The translations under genes were made by a program, and so were the position numbers. 64,000 nucleotides of DNA, taken from positions 3,138,501 through 3,202,500 of the forward strand of contig NZ_CP154874.1 in NCBI RefSeq assembly GCF_041729615.1, given 5' to 3'. The stretch is from Pseudomonas alcaligenes. GTDB lineage: Bacteria; Pseudomonadota; Gammaproteobacteria; Pseudomonadales; Pseudomonadaceae. Each line of letters starts with the position of its first letter. Within the stretch, counting starts at the first letter, position 1. Shown here one piece after another: positions 23,839 through 43,482 of the stretch. The notes under the pieces were generated by a model. It was not told where the DNA came from, ran no database searches, and saw nothing but the letters and a program-made list of their open reading frames with translations.

Positions 23839-24890
23839 CGTCCTGATCATGGCTGGTGGCACCGGTGGCCACGTGTTCCCGGCCCTGGCCTGCGCCCGCG
23901 AGTTCAAGGCGCGCGGCTACGCCGTGCACTGGCTGGGCACCCCGCGCGGCATCGAGAACGAGCTGGTGCCGGCGGCCGGGTTGCCGCTTCACCTGATCCA
24001 GGTCAGCGGCCTGCGCGGCAAGGGCAAGCTGTCGCTGCTCAAGGCACCGTTCCAGCTGGTGCGCGCCCTGCTGCAGGCGCGCAAGGTGATGCGCGAGCTG
24101 CAGCCGGTCTGCGTGCTCGGCATGGGCGGCTATGTCACCGGTCCGGGCGGCCTGGCCGCGCGGCTGAATGGCGCGCCGCTGGTGATTCATGAGCAGAACG
24201 CCGTGGCCGGCACCGCCAACCGCAGCCTGGCGCCCTTCGCCCAGCGCGTCTGCGAGGCCTTCCCGAACACCTTCGGCAAGGCCGACAAGCTGCGCACCAC
24301 CGGCAATCCGGTGCGCGAGGAACTGTTCCTCGAGACCCCGCGCGACGCCCTGGCCGGCCGCAAGCCGCGCCTGCTGGTGCTGGGCGGCAGCCTGGGCGCC
24401 GAGCCGTTGAACAAGCTGTTGCCCGCCGCGCTGGCCAAACTGCCGGCCGAGCTGCGCCCGCAGGTGTTCCACCAGGCCGGCAAGCAGCACGACCAGGTCA
24501 CCGCGGAGCGTTATCGCGAAGCCGCGGTCGAAGCCGAGGTCGCGCCCTTCATCAAGGACATGGCCCGCGCCTACGCCTGGGCCGATCTGGTGATCTGCCG
24601 CGCCGGCGCGCTGACCGTCAGCGAGCTGGCCGCCGCCGGCCTGCCGTCGTTCCTGGTGCCGCTGCCGCACGCGATCGACGATCACCAGACCCGCAATGCC
24701 GATTATCTGGCGAAGGAGGGCGCCGCCATCCTTCTGCCGCAACATGCCACTGACGCGGACACGCTTGCCGCGCAGTTGACCGAGGTTCTGATGCACCCTG
24801 AAAAACTCGAGGCCATGGGCCGCACCGCGCGTAGCCTGGCCAAACCGGACGCCACCCGTACGGTGGTCGATATCTGCCTGGAGGTGGCCC

Positions 24891-24898
<8 letters not shown>
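23828..24898 (+). CDS. murG: UDP-GlcNAc:lipid I GlcNAc transferase MurG
   Basis: A 356-residue GT-B glycosyltransferase that makes lipid II on the inner face of the membrane. It shows the N-terminal glycine-rich loop [45 protein letters not shown], the second G-loop [14 protein letters not shown] and the nucleotide-sugar motif [23 protein letters not shown]. Length is normal; it overlaps murC by 8 bp. Confidence 0.97.
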
Positions 24899-27277
<2,379 letters not shown>

Positions 27278-27280
27278 GTC

Positions 27281-28156
27281 ATGGTCGCCACCGTCCGTCA
27301 CCACTCGCAGCCGATAGGGGGCGCCAGCCGGCGTCAGCCCATCGCTGCGCGTGGCGCCAGCCGGATGGTGGCCAAGGAGCCGCTGGCCGCGCGCCTGCCC
27401 AAGCCGGACTTCGGCGGCCTGCTGGGCGCCTGCAAGCGCCTGGGCTGGCCGCTGCTGCTAGTGGCCCTGGGCCTGGGTACCTACGAGGGCGCCCAGCGCC
27501 TGCTGCCCTACGCCGACCGGCCGATCGCCCGGGTCAGCGTGCAGGGCGAGCTGAGCTACATCAGCCAGCAGGCGGTGCAGGAGCGCATCGCGCCGTTCGT
27601 CTCGGCCAGCTTCTTCACCGTCGACCTGGCCGGCATGCGTGCCGAACTGGAGCAGATGCCCTGGATCGCCCATGCCGAAGTGCGCCGGGTGTGGCCGGAC
27701 CAGGTGTCGATCACCCTCGAGGAGCAGCTGCCGGTGGCCCGCTGGGGCGATGGTGCGCTGCTCAACAACCAGGGCCAGGCCTTCGCCCCGCGCGAGGCGG
27801 CCAACTACGAACACCTGCCGCTGCTGTCCGGGCCGCAGCGCGCCCAGCAGCAGGTGATGCAGCAGTACCAGGTGCTCAGCCAGCTGCTGCGGCCGCTGGG
27901 CTTCACCATCAGCAGCCTGGAGCTGCGCGAGCATGGCAGCTGGTTCATCAGTACCGCCCAGGGCGTGGAGATCCTCCTGGGTCGGGATCACCTGGTCGAC
28001 AAGATGCGCCGGTTCGCCAGCATCCACGACAAGGTGCTCAAGCAGCAGATCGCGAATATCGCGCGCATCGACCTGCGCTACGCCAACGGCCTGGCCGTGG
28101 CCTGGCGCGCGCCGGTGGCGCCAACGGCGGCAGAAGCCGCCGCCGTGCAGAATTGA
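27281..28156 (+). CDS. ftsQ: Cell division protein FtsQ
   Basis: A 291-residue bitopic protein with a cytoplasmic N-terminus of about 45 residues rich in Arg, one membrane helix ([19 protein letters not shown]), a POTRA domain ([23 protein letters not shown]) and a beta domain ([23 protein letters not shown]). It nucleates the FtsQLB complex. It starts 3 bp after the ddlB stop. Confidence 0.95.
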   Translation: MVATVRHHSQPIGGASRRQPIAARGASRMVAKEPLAARLPKPDFGGLLGACKRLGWPLLLVALGLGTYEGAQRLLPYADRPIARVSVQGELSYISQQAVQERIAPFVSASFFTVDLAGMRAELEQMPWIAHAEVRRVWPDQVSITLEEQLPVARWGDGALLNNQGQAFAPREAANYEHLPLLSGPQRAQQQVMQQYQVLSQLLRPLGFTISSLELREHGSWFISTAQGVEILLGRDHLVDKMRRFASIHDKVLKQQIANIARIDLRYANGLAVAWRAPVAPTAAEAAAVQN

Positions 28157-28171
28157 GGAGAAGGTAGAACC

Positions 28172-29416
28172 ATGGCAAGCGTGCAGAGCGGCAAGATGAT
28201 CGTCGGCCTGGATATCGGCACCTCCAAGGTGGTGGCGCTGGTGGGCGAGGTGACGGCCGATGGCGAGCTGGACATAGTCGGCATCGGCACCAGTCCGTCG
28301 CGCGGCCTGAAGAAGGGCGTGGTGGTCAACATCGAGTCCACCGTGCAGTCGATCCAGCGCGCCATCGAAGAGGCGCAGCTGATGGCTGGCTGCCGCATTC
28401 ACTCGGCCTTCGTCGGCATCGCCGGCAATCACATCCGCAGCCTGAACAGCCACGGCATCGTCGCCATCCGCGACCGCGAGGTGAGCCCGGCCGACCTGGA
28501 GCGCGTGCTCGACGCCGCCCAGGCGGTGGCCATCCCGGCCGACCAGCGGGTGCTGCATACCCTGCCGCAGGACTACGTGATCGATAACCAGGAGGGCGTA
28601 CGCGAGCCGCTGGGCATGTCCGGCGTGCGTCTGGAGGCCAAGGTGCATGTGGTCACCTGCGCCACCAACGCCGCGCAGAACGTCGAGAAGTGCGTGCGCC
28701 GCTGCGGCCTGGAAGTGGACGACATCATTCTCGAACAGCTGGCTTCCGCCTACTCGGTGCTGACCGAGGACGAGAAGGAGCTGGGCGTGTGCCTGGTCGA
28801 CATCGGTGGCGGTACCACCGACATCGCCATCTTCGCCGACGGTGCGATCCGCCACACGGCGGTGATCCCGATCGCCGGCGACCAGGTCACCAACGATATT
28901 GCAATGGCATTACGCACCCCGACCCAGTATGCCGAGGAAATCAAGATTCGGTATGCTTGCGCCCTAGCCAAACTGGCCGGTGCAGGGGAAACCATCAAGG
29001 TCCCCAGCGTGGGAGACCGGCCACCGCGGGAGCTGTCCCGTCAAGCTCTGGCCGAGGTAGTCGAGCCCCGTTACGACGAGCTCTTCACCCTCATCCAGGC
29101 CGAGCTGCGGCGCAGCGGCTACGAGGACATGATCCCGGCCGGGATCGTCCTCACCGGCGGCACCGCCAAGATGGAAGGCGCCGTCGAGCTGGCCGAAGAG
29201 ATCTTTCACATGCCGGTGCGTTTGGGCGTACCCCACAGCGTCAAGGGACTGACCGACGTCGTGCGTAATCCAATCTATTCCACAGGCGTGGGCCTGCTGA
29301 TGTACGGGCTGCAGAAACAGTCCGACGGCTACCACGCGCCTGGAATTCAGTATGGCGATGAGCCCAAAACACCGGTGCTGGAGCGGCTTAAACGCTGGGT
29401 CCAGGGCAATTTCTGA
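28172..29416 (+). CDS. ftsA: Cell division protein FtsA
   Basis: A 414-residue actin-like ATPase tethering FtsZ to the membrane. It shows IVGLDIGTSKVVALVGEV (phosphate 1), CLVDIGGGTTDIAIFADGAI (phosphate 2), GIVLTGGTAKMEGAVELAEE (adenosine) and a C-terminal amphipathic helix (VLERLKRWVQGNF) that binds membrane. Codon use between about 28895 and 29075 departs from its neighbours, with rare TTA, CTA, GGA and CGG codons. Confidence 0.97.
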   Translation: MASVQSGKMIVGLDIGTSKVVALVGEVTADGELDIVGIGTSPSRGLKKGVVVNIESTVQSIQRAIEEAQLMAGCRIHSAFVGIAGNHIRSLNSHGIVAIRDREVSPADLERVLDAAQAVAIPADQRVLHTLPQDYVIDNQEGVREPLGMSGVRLEAKVHVVTCATNAAQNVEKCVRRCGLEVDDIILEQLASAYSVLTEDEKELGVCLVDIGGGTTDIAIFADGAIRHTAVIPIAGDQVTNDIAMALRTPTQYAEEIKIRYACALAKLAGAGETIKVPSVGDRPPRELSRQALAEVVEPRYDELFTLIQAELRRSGYEDMIPAGIVLTGGTAKMEGAVELAEEIFHMPVRLGVPHSVKGLTDVVRNPIYSTGVGLLMYGLQKQSDGYHAPGIQYGDEPKTPVLERLKRWVQGNF

Positions 29417-29467
29417 TGTGAAACCGCGGTAGCTGTAGGCGATAACTAAAAAGGAAGGAGAGGGGAA

Positions 29468-30667
29468 ATGTTCGAGCTCGTAGATAACGTGCCGCAAAGT
29501 GCAGTGATCAAGGTGATCGGCGTGGGTGGCGGTGGCGGTAACGCCGTCAACCACATGATCAAGAACAACATCGAAGGCGTGGAGTTCATCTGCGCCAACA
29601 CCGACGCGCAGGCGTTGAAGAACGTCGGCGCGCGTACCGTGCTGCAGCTCGGCCCGGGCGTGACCAAGGGCCTGGGTGCCGGTACCAACCCGGAAATCGG
29701 CCGTCAGGCCGCCATGGAGGACCGCGAGCGCATCGCCGAGGTGCTGAACGGCGCCGACATGGTCTTCATCACCACCGGCATGGGTGGCGGCACCGGTACC
29801 GGTGCGGCGCCGATCATCGCTGAAGTGGCCAAGGAGATGGGCATCCTCACCGTCGCGGTGGTGACCCGTCCGTTCCCGTTCGAAGGCCGCAAGCGCATGC
29901 AGGTCGCCGACGAGGGCATCCGGGCCCTGTCCGAATGCGTCGACTCGCTGATCACCATCCCCAACGAGAAGCTGCTGACCATCCTCGGCAAGGACGCCAG
30001 CCTGCTGTCTGCCTTCGCCAAGGCCGACGACGTGCTGTCCGGCGCCGTGCGCGGCATCTCCGACATCATGCAGCGTCCGGGCCTGATGAACGTCGACTTC
30101 GCCGACGTGAAAACAGTGATGGGCGAGATGGGCATGGCCATGATGGGTACCGGCTGCGCCAGCGGCCCGAACCGTGCCCGCGAGGCCACCGAGGCGGCCA
30201 TCCGCAACCCGCTGCTGGAAGACGTCAACCTGCAGGGCGCCCGCGGCATCCTGGTCAACATCACCGCCGGTCTGGATCTGTCCCTCGGCGAGTACGCCGC
30301 GGTGGGCGAGATCATCGAGGCCTTCGCTTCCGAGCACGCCACCGTCAAGGTCGGCGCGGTGATCGATCCGGACATGCGCGACGAGCTGCACGTGACCGTG
30401 GTCGCCACCGGCCTGGGCGCGCGCATCGAGAAGCCGGTCAAGGTGGTCGACAACACCATCGCGGCGGCTGCCGTGGCCACTCCGGCTGCCTCGATCAGTG
30501 CCGCGCCGCGCGCTGCCGAGCAACCGGCCGTCAACTACAAGGACTACGAGCGCCCGACCGTTCAGCGCCAGAGCCTCGCCGGCAGTGCCGCCGCGGCCAA
30601 GCTGAACACGCAGGACGACCTGGATTATCTGGACATCCCGGCTTTCCTGCGTCGCCAGGCTGATTGA
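29468..30667 (+). CDS. ftsZ: Cell division GTPase FtsZ
   Basis: A 399-residue tubulin-like protein forming the Z ring. It shows [15 protein letters not shown], the GTP signature [20 protein letters not shown], the T7 loop region [12 protein letters not shown], a variable linker rich in Ala, and the conserved C-terminal peptide [12 protein letters not shown] that binds FtsA and ZipA. A strong ribosome site (AAGGAAGGAGAGG) precedes the ATG, fitting the high level of FtsZ. The 51-bp gap from ftsA is the largest in the dcw cluster. Confidence 0.98.
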   Translation: MFELVDNVPQSAVIKVIGVGGGGGNAVNHMIKNNIEGVEFICANTDAQALKNVGARTVLQLGPGVTKGLGAGTNPEIGRQAAMEDRERIAEVLNGADMVFITTGMGGGTGTGAAPIIAEVAKEMGILTVAVVTRPFPFEGRKRMQVADEGIRALSECVDSLITIPNEKLLTILGKDASLLSAFAKADDVLSGAVRGISDIMQRPGLMNVDFADVKTVMGEMGMAMMGTGCASGPNRAREATEAAIRNPLLEDVNLQGARGILVNITAGLDLSLGEYAAVGEIIEAFASEHATVKVGAVIDPDMRDELHVTVVATGLGARIEKPVKVVDNTIAAAAVATPAASISAAPRAAEQPAVNYKDYERPTVQRQSLAGSAAAAKLNTQDDLDYLDIPAFLRRQAD

Positions 30668-30698
30668 TGCTGTCTATCAGGAGTATATCGGTGATTGG

Positions 30699-30727
30699 TG
30701 TTCAGCAAAGGGCGGTTCTGCTATCAT
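30699..30727 (+). promoter_or_regulatory. Possible lpxC promoter
   Basis: TGTTCA (30699-30704), a 17-bp spacer and TATCAT (30722-30727) lie in the 109-bp ftsZ-lpxC gap. The -10 is good and the -35 weak. A separate lpxC promoter is expected from its regulation in related bacteria. Confidence 0.4.
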
Positions 30728-30743
30728 CGCCGCCCATTGTTGA

Positions 30744-31688
<945 letters not shown>

Positions 31689-31714
31689 GCAATACCCCTC
31701 CCTTCTGTTGTATT

Positions 31715-31743
31715 CAGGCCACCCTCGGGTGGCCTGTTTTTTT
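31715..31743 (+). terminator. Terminator of lpxC / dcw cluster
   Basis: A 10-bp perfect stem, CAGGCCACCC/GGGTGGCCTG, is followed by seven T bases. Confidence 0.94.
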
Positions 31744-31771
31744 CCGGCTGCAGCCTCTGCGAGTCGACGGC

Positions 31772-32224
31772 TCAGTCGCGCTTGGCATTGCGCGCCAGGC
31801 GCTCCAGGGCGGCGCGCAGCTTGGGGTCGTCGATGCCCTCGGCGGCGCTGTTGAGGCTGTCGGCGGCGGCCGGCGACAACTCGACCTGGCGCTTGGTGGT
31901 GGCGACCTGCTGGTTCGGCGGGCGCACCTTGACCTGGATCTTCTGCAGTCCGGCGAATTCCGGCAGGGCCTGTAGCAGGCGCTGCAGGCGGCGTTGCTGG
32001 TAGTGCAGGCGGGTAGCCCAGTGGCCGTTGCTGGTCAGCAGCAGCAGGCAGCCGTCATGCCAGCTGGCCACCTGGCAGTGCTCGCGCGCCGCCGGCTCCA
32101 GTTGCTCCTCCACCAGCGCCTGCAGCCTGCCCAGGCGCTGGGCGGCGCTGAACAGCGCCTGCAGCGGCTTGTGCTCGCGCAGCAGGGCGTTGGGCGTCTT
32201 GGCGGGGATGGGGCGAAAGCTCAT
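31772..32224 (-). CDS. dciA: DciA family protein (DUF721), DnaB helicase loader
   Basis: A 150-residue protein with the DUF721 core: LQALVEEQLEPAAREHCQVASW and GCLLLLTSNGHWATRLHYQQRRLQRLL, a KH-like fold. The C-terminal 45 residues look unstructured. DciA loads or activates the replicative helicase in bacteria without DnaC or DnaI. It lies between lpxC and secA, the conserved Pseudomonas location, and diverges from secA. Confidence 0.85.
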   Translation of the reverse strand: MSFRPIPAKTPNALLREHKPLQALFSAAQRLGRLQALVEEQLEPAAREHCQVASWHDGCLLLLTSNGHWATRLHYQQRRLQRLLQALPEFAGLQKIQVKVRPPNQQVATTKRQVELSPAAADSLNSAAEGIDDPKLRAALERLARNAKRD

Positions 32225-32367
32225 GGCGGTCTACCGGAAGGCGATGCACGCATGTTAGCAAAGGGCCTTGCAGCTGTCGGCGCTCGCCCCCATATAGCGA
32301 GGCGGGCCTGCTTGGCATATCCGGCGGGCTCGTGGGAGTTCGCCCTTTTCTCGCCAACGTTTCCGAG

Positions 32368-32373
32368 TAGAAT
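32368..32373 (+). promoter_or_regulatory. Candidate -10 box of secA promoter
   Basis: TAGAAT at 32368-32373 sits 83 bp upstream of secA; only a weak -35 (CTTTTC at 32345) is visible at the right spacing. Confidence 0.35.
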
Positions 32374-32456
32374 GCCCCCTTTGCACGCAGCCGAGCCGGC
32401 TGCCGGGTCGCCTTCTGCGCCGCCCTCCATCCCCCAGAGTGGAAGAATCTGCCGAT

Positions 32457-35189
<2,733 letters not shown>

Positions 35190-35214
35190 CCGGCGCCGCG
35201 CCTGCTATATAGAC

Positions 35215-35250
35215 AACGCCGCGACCGGCTCTGCCGCTCGCGGCGTTTTT
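35215..35250 (+). terminator. Terminator of secA
   Basis: The inverted repeat AACGCCGCGA/TCGCGGCGTT is followed by a T5 run. Confidence 0.88.
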
Positions 35251-35288
35251 CCACCTCCCGCTTCACTGCCCACGAAGGAGCGTTTCCT

Positions 35289-36521
35289 ATGGCCGTCGGT
35301 CTCGGTCCCCTGCCCAAGCTGCACCCCGTTCCCGGTTTCGAACTCGGTATCGCCTCCGCCGGCATCAAGCGCCCGGGGCGCAAGGACGTGGTGGTGATGC
35401 GCTGCGCCGAGGGCTCGCGGGTGGCCGGAGTGACCACCACCAACGCCTTCTGTGCCGCGCCGGTGCTGGTCACCCGCGAGCGCATGGCCGGCGACGTACG
35501 CTTTCTGCTGACCAACACCGGCAACGCCAACGCCGGTACCGGCCCGGATGGCCTGGCCAATGCCCGTCGCACCTGCGCTGCGCTGGCCGCGCTGACCGGC
35601 GTGGACGAGAGCGCGGTGCTGCCGTTCTCCACCGGGGTGATCGGCGAGCCGCTGCCGGTGGCCAAGATCGAGGGCGCTCTGCAGGCCGCCCTGGACGATC
35701 TCGACGAAGACCACTGGGCCGAGGCCGCCACCGGCATCATGACCACCGACACCCTGCCCAAGGGCGCTAGCCGCCAGTTCCAGCACGACGGCGTGACCGT
35801 CACCGTCACCGGCATCAGCAAGGGCGCCGGGATGATCCGCCCGAACATGGCCACCATGCTCGGCTACATCGCCACCGACGCCAAGGTGGCGCGCGCCGTG
35901 CTGCAGGACCTGGTGCGCGACGCGGCGAACAAGTCGTTCAACCGCATCACCATCGACGGCGATACCTCGACCAACGACTGCTGCATGCTGATCGCCACCG
36001 GCCGGGCCGCCCTGCCGGAGATCAGCGAGGCCTCCGGCGAACTGTTCGCCAAGCTCAAGCAGGCGGTGCTGGAGGTGTTCATGGAAGTGGCGCAGGCCAT
36101 CGTCCGCGACGGCGAGGGCGCCACCAAGTTCGTCACCGTCCAGGTCAACGGCGGCGGCAACCACCAGGAGTGCCTGGACGTGGCCTACGCCGTGGCCCAC
36201 TCGCCGCTAATCAAGACCGCGCTGTTCGCCTCCGATCCCAACTGGGGGCGCATCCTCGCCGCCGTCGGCTATGCCGGCGTGCCCAACCTGGACGTGAGCA
36301 AGATCGACGTGTTCCTCGGCGACACACGCCAGGGCGAGGTGCGCATCGCCAGCCAGGGCGGCCGTGACGCCAGCTACACCGAGGCCCAGGGCGCGGCCGT
36401 GATGGCCCGCGAGGAGATCGGCATCCGCATCGAGCTGGGCCGTGGCTCCTGCAGCGAAACCATCTGGACCACCGACCTGTCCCACGAATACGTCAAGATC
36501 AACGCCGAGTACCGTACCTGA
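35289..36521 (+). CDS. argJ: Bifunctional ornithine acetyltransferase / N-acetylglutamate synthase ArgJ
   Basis: A 410-residue Ntn-fold enzyme of the cyclic arginine pathway. It moves acetyl from N-acetylornithine to glutamate and can also use acetyl-CoA. The autocleavage site is seen in [17 protein letters not shown], between Ala188 and the nucleophile Thr189, giving alpha and beta chains. Other landmarks are [13 protein letters not shown] and [17 protein letters not shown] good ribosome site (GAAGGAG) precedes the ATG. Confidence 0.96.
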   Translation: MAVGLGPLPKLHPVPGFELGIASAGIKRPGRKDVVVMRCAEGSRVAGVTTTNAFCAAPVLVTRERMAGDVRFLLTNTGNANAGTGPDGLANARRTCAALAALTGVDESAVLPFSTGVIGEPLPVAKIEGALQAALDDLDEDHWAEAATGIMTTDTLPKGASRQFQHDGVTVTVTGISKGAGMIRPNMATMLGYIATDAKVARAVLQDLVRDAANKSFNRITIDGDTSTNDCCMLIATGRAALPEISEASGELFAKLKQAVLEVFMEVAQAIVRDGEGATKFVTVQVNGGGNHQECLDVAYAVAHSPLIKTALFASDPNWGRILAAVGYAGVPNLDVSKIDVFLGDTRQGEVRIASQGGRDASYTEAQGAAVMAREEIGIRIELGRGSCSETIWTTDLSHEYVKINAEYRT

Positions 36522-36654
36522 GCGGCCGGGCCGGGGTATCCCCGGCCTATATCTCGCCGGCATTCCGCAGATTCATGGGCCCATGCGCAGGTGGAATTGT
36601 CCGCATGCGCCCGGCGCGCGTACGCTCCGTACACAAGCCCCACAGGAGAACGAC

Positions 36655-37287
36655 ATGCCTCTCAAGCTGGTGATCGGTGACAAGAACTACTCCTCCTGGT
36701 CGCTGCGTGCGGCCCTGGTCCTGGAGCTGACCGGCGAACCCTACGAGGAAATCCTCGAGCGCCTGTACCGGCCGGACAGCCGCGCCCGCCTGCTGGCCCA
36801 TTCGCCGACCGGAAAGGTGCCGGTGCTGTACACCGAGGAAGGCCCGATCTGGGATTCCCTGGCGATCGCCGAATACCTCGCCGAGTACTGCCCCGAGGCG
36901 CACCTGTGGCCGCGTGGCCAGTATGCCCGCGCGGTGGCGCGCAGCGTCTGCGCCGAGATGCACAGCGGCTTCGTCGCCCTGCGCAGCCACATGTCCATGG
37001 ACCTGGCGCGCGACCAGGCCCTGACCGAGGTGCCTGCCGAGGTCCAGGCCGACATCGATCGCGTGTGCCGCCTGTGGGCCGACTGCCGCCAGCGCTTCGG
37101 CCAGGACGGCCCCTTCCTGTTCGGCCACGCCAGTATCGCCGACGCCTTCTACGCACCGGTGGCGGCGCGCCTGCGCAGCTACCGGGTGAGCCTGCCGACA
37201 GAGGCCGCCGCCTATGTCGAGACCATCTACCGCTGGCCGGCCTTCCAGCGCTGGTACCAGGCGGCGCTGCAGGAGGTTGCGGGGTGA
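36655..37287 (+). CDS. Glutathione S-transferase family protein
   Basis: A 210-residue cytosolic GST. The N-terminal thioredoxin fold (LVIGDKNYSSWSLRAALVLELTG) carries the SSWSLR motif of the YfcF-like/Zeta-like branch, with SPTGKVPVLYTEEGPIWDSLAIAEYL as the glutathione-binding cis-Pro and ESxAI-like region. An all-helical C-terminal domain follows. The substrate is unknown. The ATG has a good ribosome site (CAGGAGAA), and the stop overlaps the next gene by 4 bp (GTGA). Confidence 0.88.
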   Translation: MPLKLVIGDKNYSSWSLRAALVLELTGEPYEEILERLYRPDSRARLLAHSPTGKVPVLYTEEGPIWDSLAIAEYLAEYCPEAHLWPRGQYARAVARSVCAEMHSGFVALRSHMSMDLARDQALTEVPAEVQADIDRVCRLWADCRQRFGQDGPFLFGHASIADAFYAPVAARLRSYRVSLPTEAAAYVETIYRWPAFQRWYQAALQEVAG

Positions 37288-38225
37288 AACGCATTCATGT
37301 GGCCGCCGCGGTGATCCGCGGCGCGAACGGCCGGGTGCTGATCGCCAAGCGCCCGCAGGACAAGCACCAGGGCGGCCTCTGGGAATTCCCCGGCGGCAAG
37401 GTGGAGGCGGGCGAGGCGGTCGAGAGCGCCCTGGCCCGTGAGCTGGCGGAGGAACTGGGGATCCGCGTGGAGGCGGCCCGACCGCTGATCCAGGTGCACC
37501 ACGACTACCCGGACAAGCAGGTGCTGCTGGATGTCTGGGAGGTTTCATCCTTCACTGGCGAGCCGCACGGTGCCGAAGGCCAGCCGCTGGCCTGGGTCGA
37601 TTGCCGCGAGCTGCTCGACTACGAGTTTCCCGCGGCCAACCAGCCGATAGTGGCGGCGGCGCGTCTGCCCGACAGCTACCTGATCACCCCGGAGGGCCTG
37701 GAGCCCGCCGAGCTGCTGCGAGGCGTGCGCGCGGCCCTGGCCGCCGGTATCCGTCTGATCCAGCTGCGTGCGCCGAACATGTTCGACCCGCAGTACCGCG
37801 ACCTGGCGGTGGACATCCAGGGCCTGTGCGCCGGCAAGGCTCAGCTGATGCTCAAGGGGCCGCTGGAGTGGCTGGGCGACTTCCCCGCCGCCGGCTGGCA
37901 CCTGACCGCCGCGCAGCTGCGCCAGTACGCGGCCAATGGCCGGCCTTTCCCCGGCCAGCGCTGGCTGGCCGCCTCCTGCCACGATGCCGAGGAGCTGGCC
38001 CTGGCCGCGCGCATGGGCGTGGATTTCGTCACCCTGTCGCCGCTGCAGGCGACCCAGACCCATCCGGACGCCACGCCGCTGGGCTGGGACAAGGCGGCCG
38101 AGCTGCTGCGCAGCAGCAACCTCCCGGCCTACCTGCTCGGCGGTGTCGGCCCGCAGGACCGCGAGCGCGCCTGGCGCGCCGGCGCCCAGGGCGTGGCCGG
38201 CATCCGCGCGTTCTGGCCGCTCTAG
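37284..38225 (+). CDS. Nudix hydrolase fused to thiamine-phosphate-synthase-like domain (MutT/ThiE)
   Basis: A 313-residue two-domain protein. Residues 1-130 are a MutT-type Nudix domain with the box GGKVEAGEAVESALARELAEELGI; this part is expected to remove 8-oxo-dGTP. Residues about 135-313 resemble ThiE/TenI TIM barrels (LLRGVRAALAAGIRLIQLRAP, DFVTLSPLQATQTHPDATPLGW, PAYLLGGVGPQDRERAWRAGAQGVAGIRAFW). The ThiE-like half lacks an obvious full set of catalytic residues, so its activity is uncertain. This fusion is common in Pseudomonas. The start is GTG, coupled to the GST gene. Confidence 0.88.
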   Translation: MKRIHVAAAVIRGANGRVLIAKRPQDKHQGGLWEFPGGKVEAGEAVESALARELAEELGIRVEAARPLIQVHHDYPDKQVLLDVWEVSSFTGEPHGAEGQPLAWVDCRELLDYEFPAANQPIVAAARLPDSYLITPEGLEPAELLRGVRAALAAGIRLIQLRAPNMFDPQYRDLAVDIQGLCAGKAQLMLKGPLEWLGDFPAAGWHLTAAQLRQYAANGRPFPGQRWLAASCHDAEELALAARMGVDFVTLSPLQATQTHPDATPLGWDKAAELLRSSNLPAYLLGGVGPQDRERAWRAGAQGVAGIRAFWPL

Positions 38226-38228
38226 GCC

Positions 38229-38807
38229 TCAGTCGTCCTGGCGCGCCGCCTGCCAGAGTACCTCGCCGATGCCCTGGCGGCGGGCGATCAGCCGGGCAGC
38301 GACGAACAGCAGGTCGGACAGGCGATTGACGTAGGCCATGCCCACCGGGCGCAGCGGCTCCACCGCGTTGAGGTGCTGGCAGCGGCGCTCGGCGGTGCGC
38401 GCCAGGCTGCGGCAGACATGGGCCTGGGCGATCAGGCGCGAACCGCCGGGGAGGATGAAGTTCTCCAGTGGGCCGAGCTCCTCGTTCCAGCGGTCGATGG
38501 CCTCTTCCAGGCGTTGCACCTCGTTTTCCTGCAGGGCCTGGTAGTCGGGCATGGCCAGCTCGCCACCGAGGTCGAACAGGCGGTGCTGGCAGGGCGCCAG
38601 GACCTCGCCGATTTCCCTCAGTCCCGGCCATTGGCTCTGCTGCTCGGCGAGGTCCGCCAGCAGCAGGCCGAGCTGGCTGTTGAGGTTGTCCAGCTCGCCC
38701 ATGGCCTCCACCCGCGGGTGGTCCTTGCCCACCCGGCGGCCGTCGGCCAGGCCGGTCTCGCCCTTGTCGCCGGTCTTCGTGTAGATCTTGCTCAGTCGGT
38801 AACCCAT
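38229..38807 (-). CDS. ATP:cob(I)alamin adenosyltransferase, PduO type
   Basis: A 192-residue four-helix-bundle enzyme that makes adenosylcobalamin. The N-terminal ATP-binding signature is IYTKTGDKGETGLADGRRVGKDHPR; the helical body contains VEAMGELDNLNSQLGLLLADL, and the C-terminal part shows VCRSLARTAERRCQHL and YVNRLSDLLFVAAR. It is downstream of, and on the same strand as, the histidine kinase gene (1 bp gap). Confidence 0.92.
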   Translation of the reverse strand: MGYRLSKIYTKTGDKGETGLADGRRVGKDHPRVEAMGELDNLNSQLGLLLADLAEQQSQWPGLREIGEVLAPCQHRLFDLGGELAMPDYQALQENEVQRLEEAIDRWNEELGPLENFILPGGSRLIAQAHVCRSLARTAERRCQHLNAVEPLRPVGMAYVNRLSDLLFVAARLIARRQGIGEVLWQAARQDD

Positions 38808-38808
38808 C

Positions 38809-40830
<2,022 letters not shown>

Positions 40831-40876
40831 GGGCGCGGCTTCCAATGCAGGGCGGAGGGGGCAGGGTAGCGCCCGA

Positions 40877-42753
<1,877 letters not shown>

Positions 42754-42818
42754 TGAGGGTGCTCGCTGGAAGAGATGGGGGCGCCGCAGCAGGGCCGAAC
42801 GGCGTGTATCAGTCTGGT

Positions 42819-42824
42819 TATAAT
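42819..42824 (+). promoter_or_regulatory. -10 box of yajQ promoter
   Basis: A perfect TATAAT at 42819-42824 in the 148-bp divergent gap between the response regulator and yajQ. No good -35 is seen at 16-18 bp spacing. Confidence 0.5.
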
Positions 42825-42901
42825 GGGCGCGCCATTTTTATCGTCAAGTCAGGCGCGCTCGGTCCGTGAGGGCGATCGCGCCGTCCATCAGGAGCAAAGC
42901 C

Positions 42902-43381
42902 ATGCCTTCGTTCGACGTGGTGTCGGAACTGGACAAGCACGAACTGACCAACGCGGTCGACAACGCCATCAAGGAACTCGACCGCCGTTTCGATCTGCGC
43001 GGCAAGTGCAGCATCGAAAGCAAGGACAAGACCCTCACCCTGACCGCCGAGGCCGAATTCATGCTCGAGCAGATGCTCGACATAGTGCGCAGCAGCCTGA
43101 TCAAACGCAAGATCGACTGCCAGTGCATGGAGACCAAGGACGCCTACGCCTCCGGCAAGGTGATGAAGCAGGAAGTGACCTTCCGCGAGGGCATCGACAA
43201 GGAGCTGGCGAAGAAGATCGTCGCCCTGATCAAGGATGCCAAGCTCAAGGTGCAGGCCGCCATTCAGGGCGAGCAGGTGCGCATCACCGGCAAGAAGCGC
43301 GACGACCTGCAGGAGGCCATCGCCCTGCTGCGCGGCCAGGACCTGGGCATGCCGCTGCAGTACAACAACTTCCGCGACTGA
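42902..43381 (+). CDS. yajQ: YajQ family nucleotide-binding protein
   Basis: A 159-residue protein with two ferredoxin-like folds. Signatures are [52 protein letters not shown] and [21 protein letters not shown]. Members bind c-di-GMP in Xanthomonas and Pseudomonas and act as regulator partners; RNA and tRNA binding have also been proposed. I chose the ATG at 42902 because the conserved N-terminus PSFDVVSE begins there. Confidence 0.95.
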   Translation: MPSFDVVSELDKHELTNAVDNAIKELDRRFDLRGKCSIESKDKTLTLTAEAEFMLEQMLDIVRSSLIKRKIDCQCMETKDAYASGKVMKQEVTFREGIDKELAKKIVALIKDAKLKVQAAIQGEQVRITGKKRDDLQEAIALLRGQDLGMPLQYNNFRD

Positions 43382-43482
43382 GGGAACCCGGGCGCTGCTG
43401 CGCCGTCCCATGCTCACACCCTTCGCCGCCATGGTTCGCCATGGCGGTGTCGTTTCTGCAGTCCGAAAAGAGGAGGGAAACC

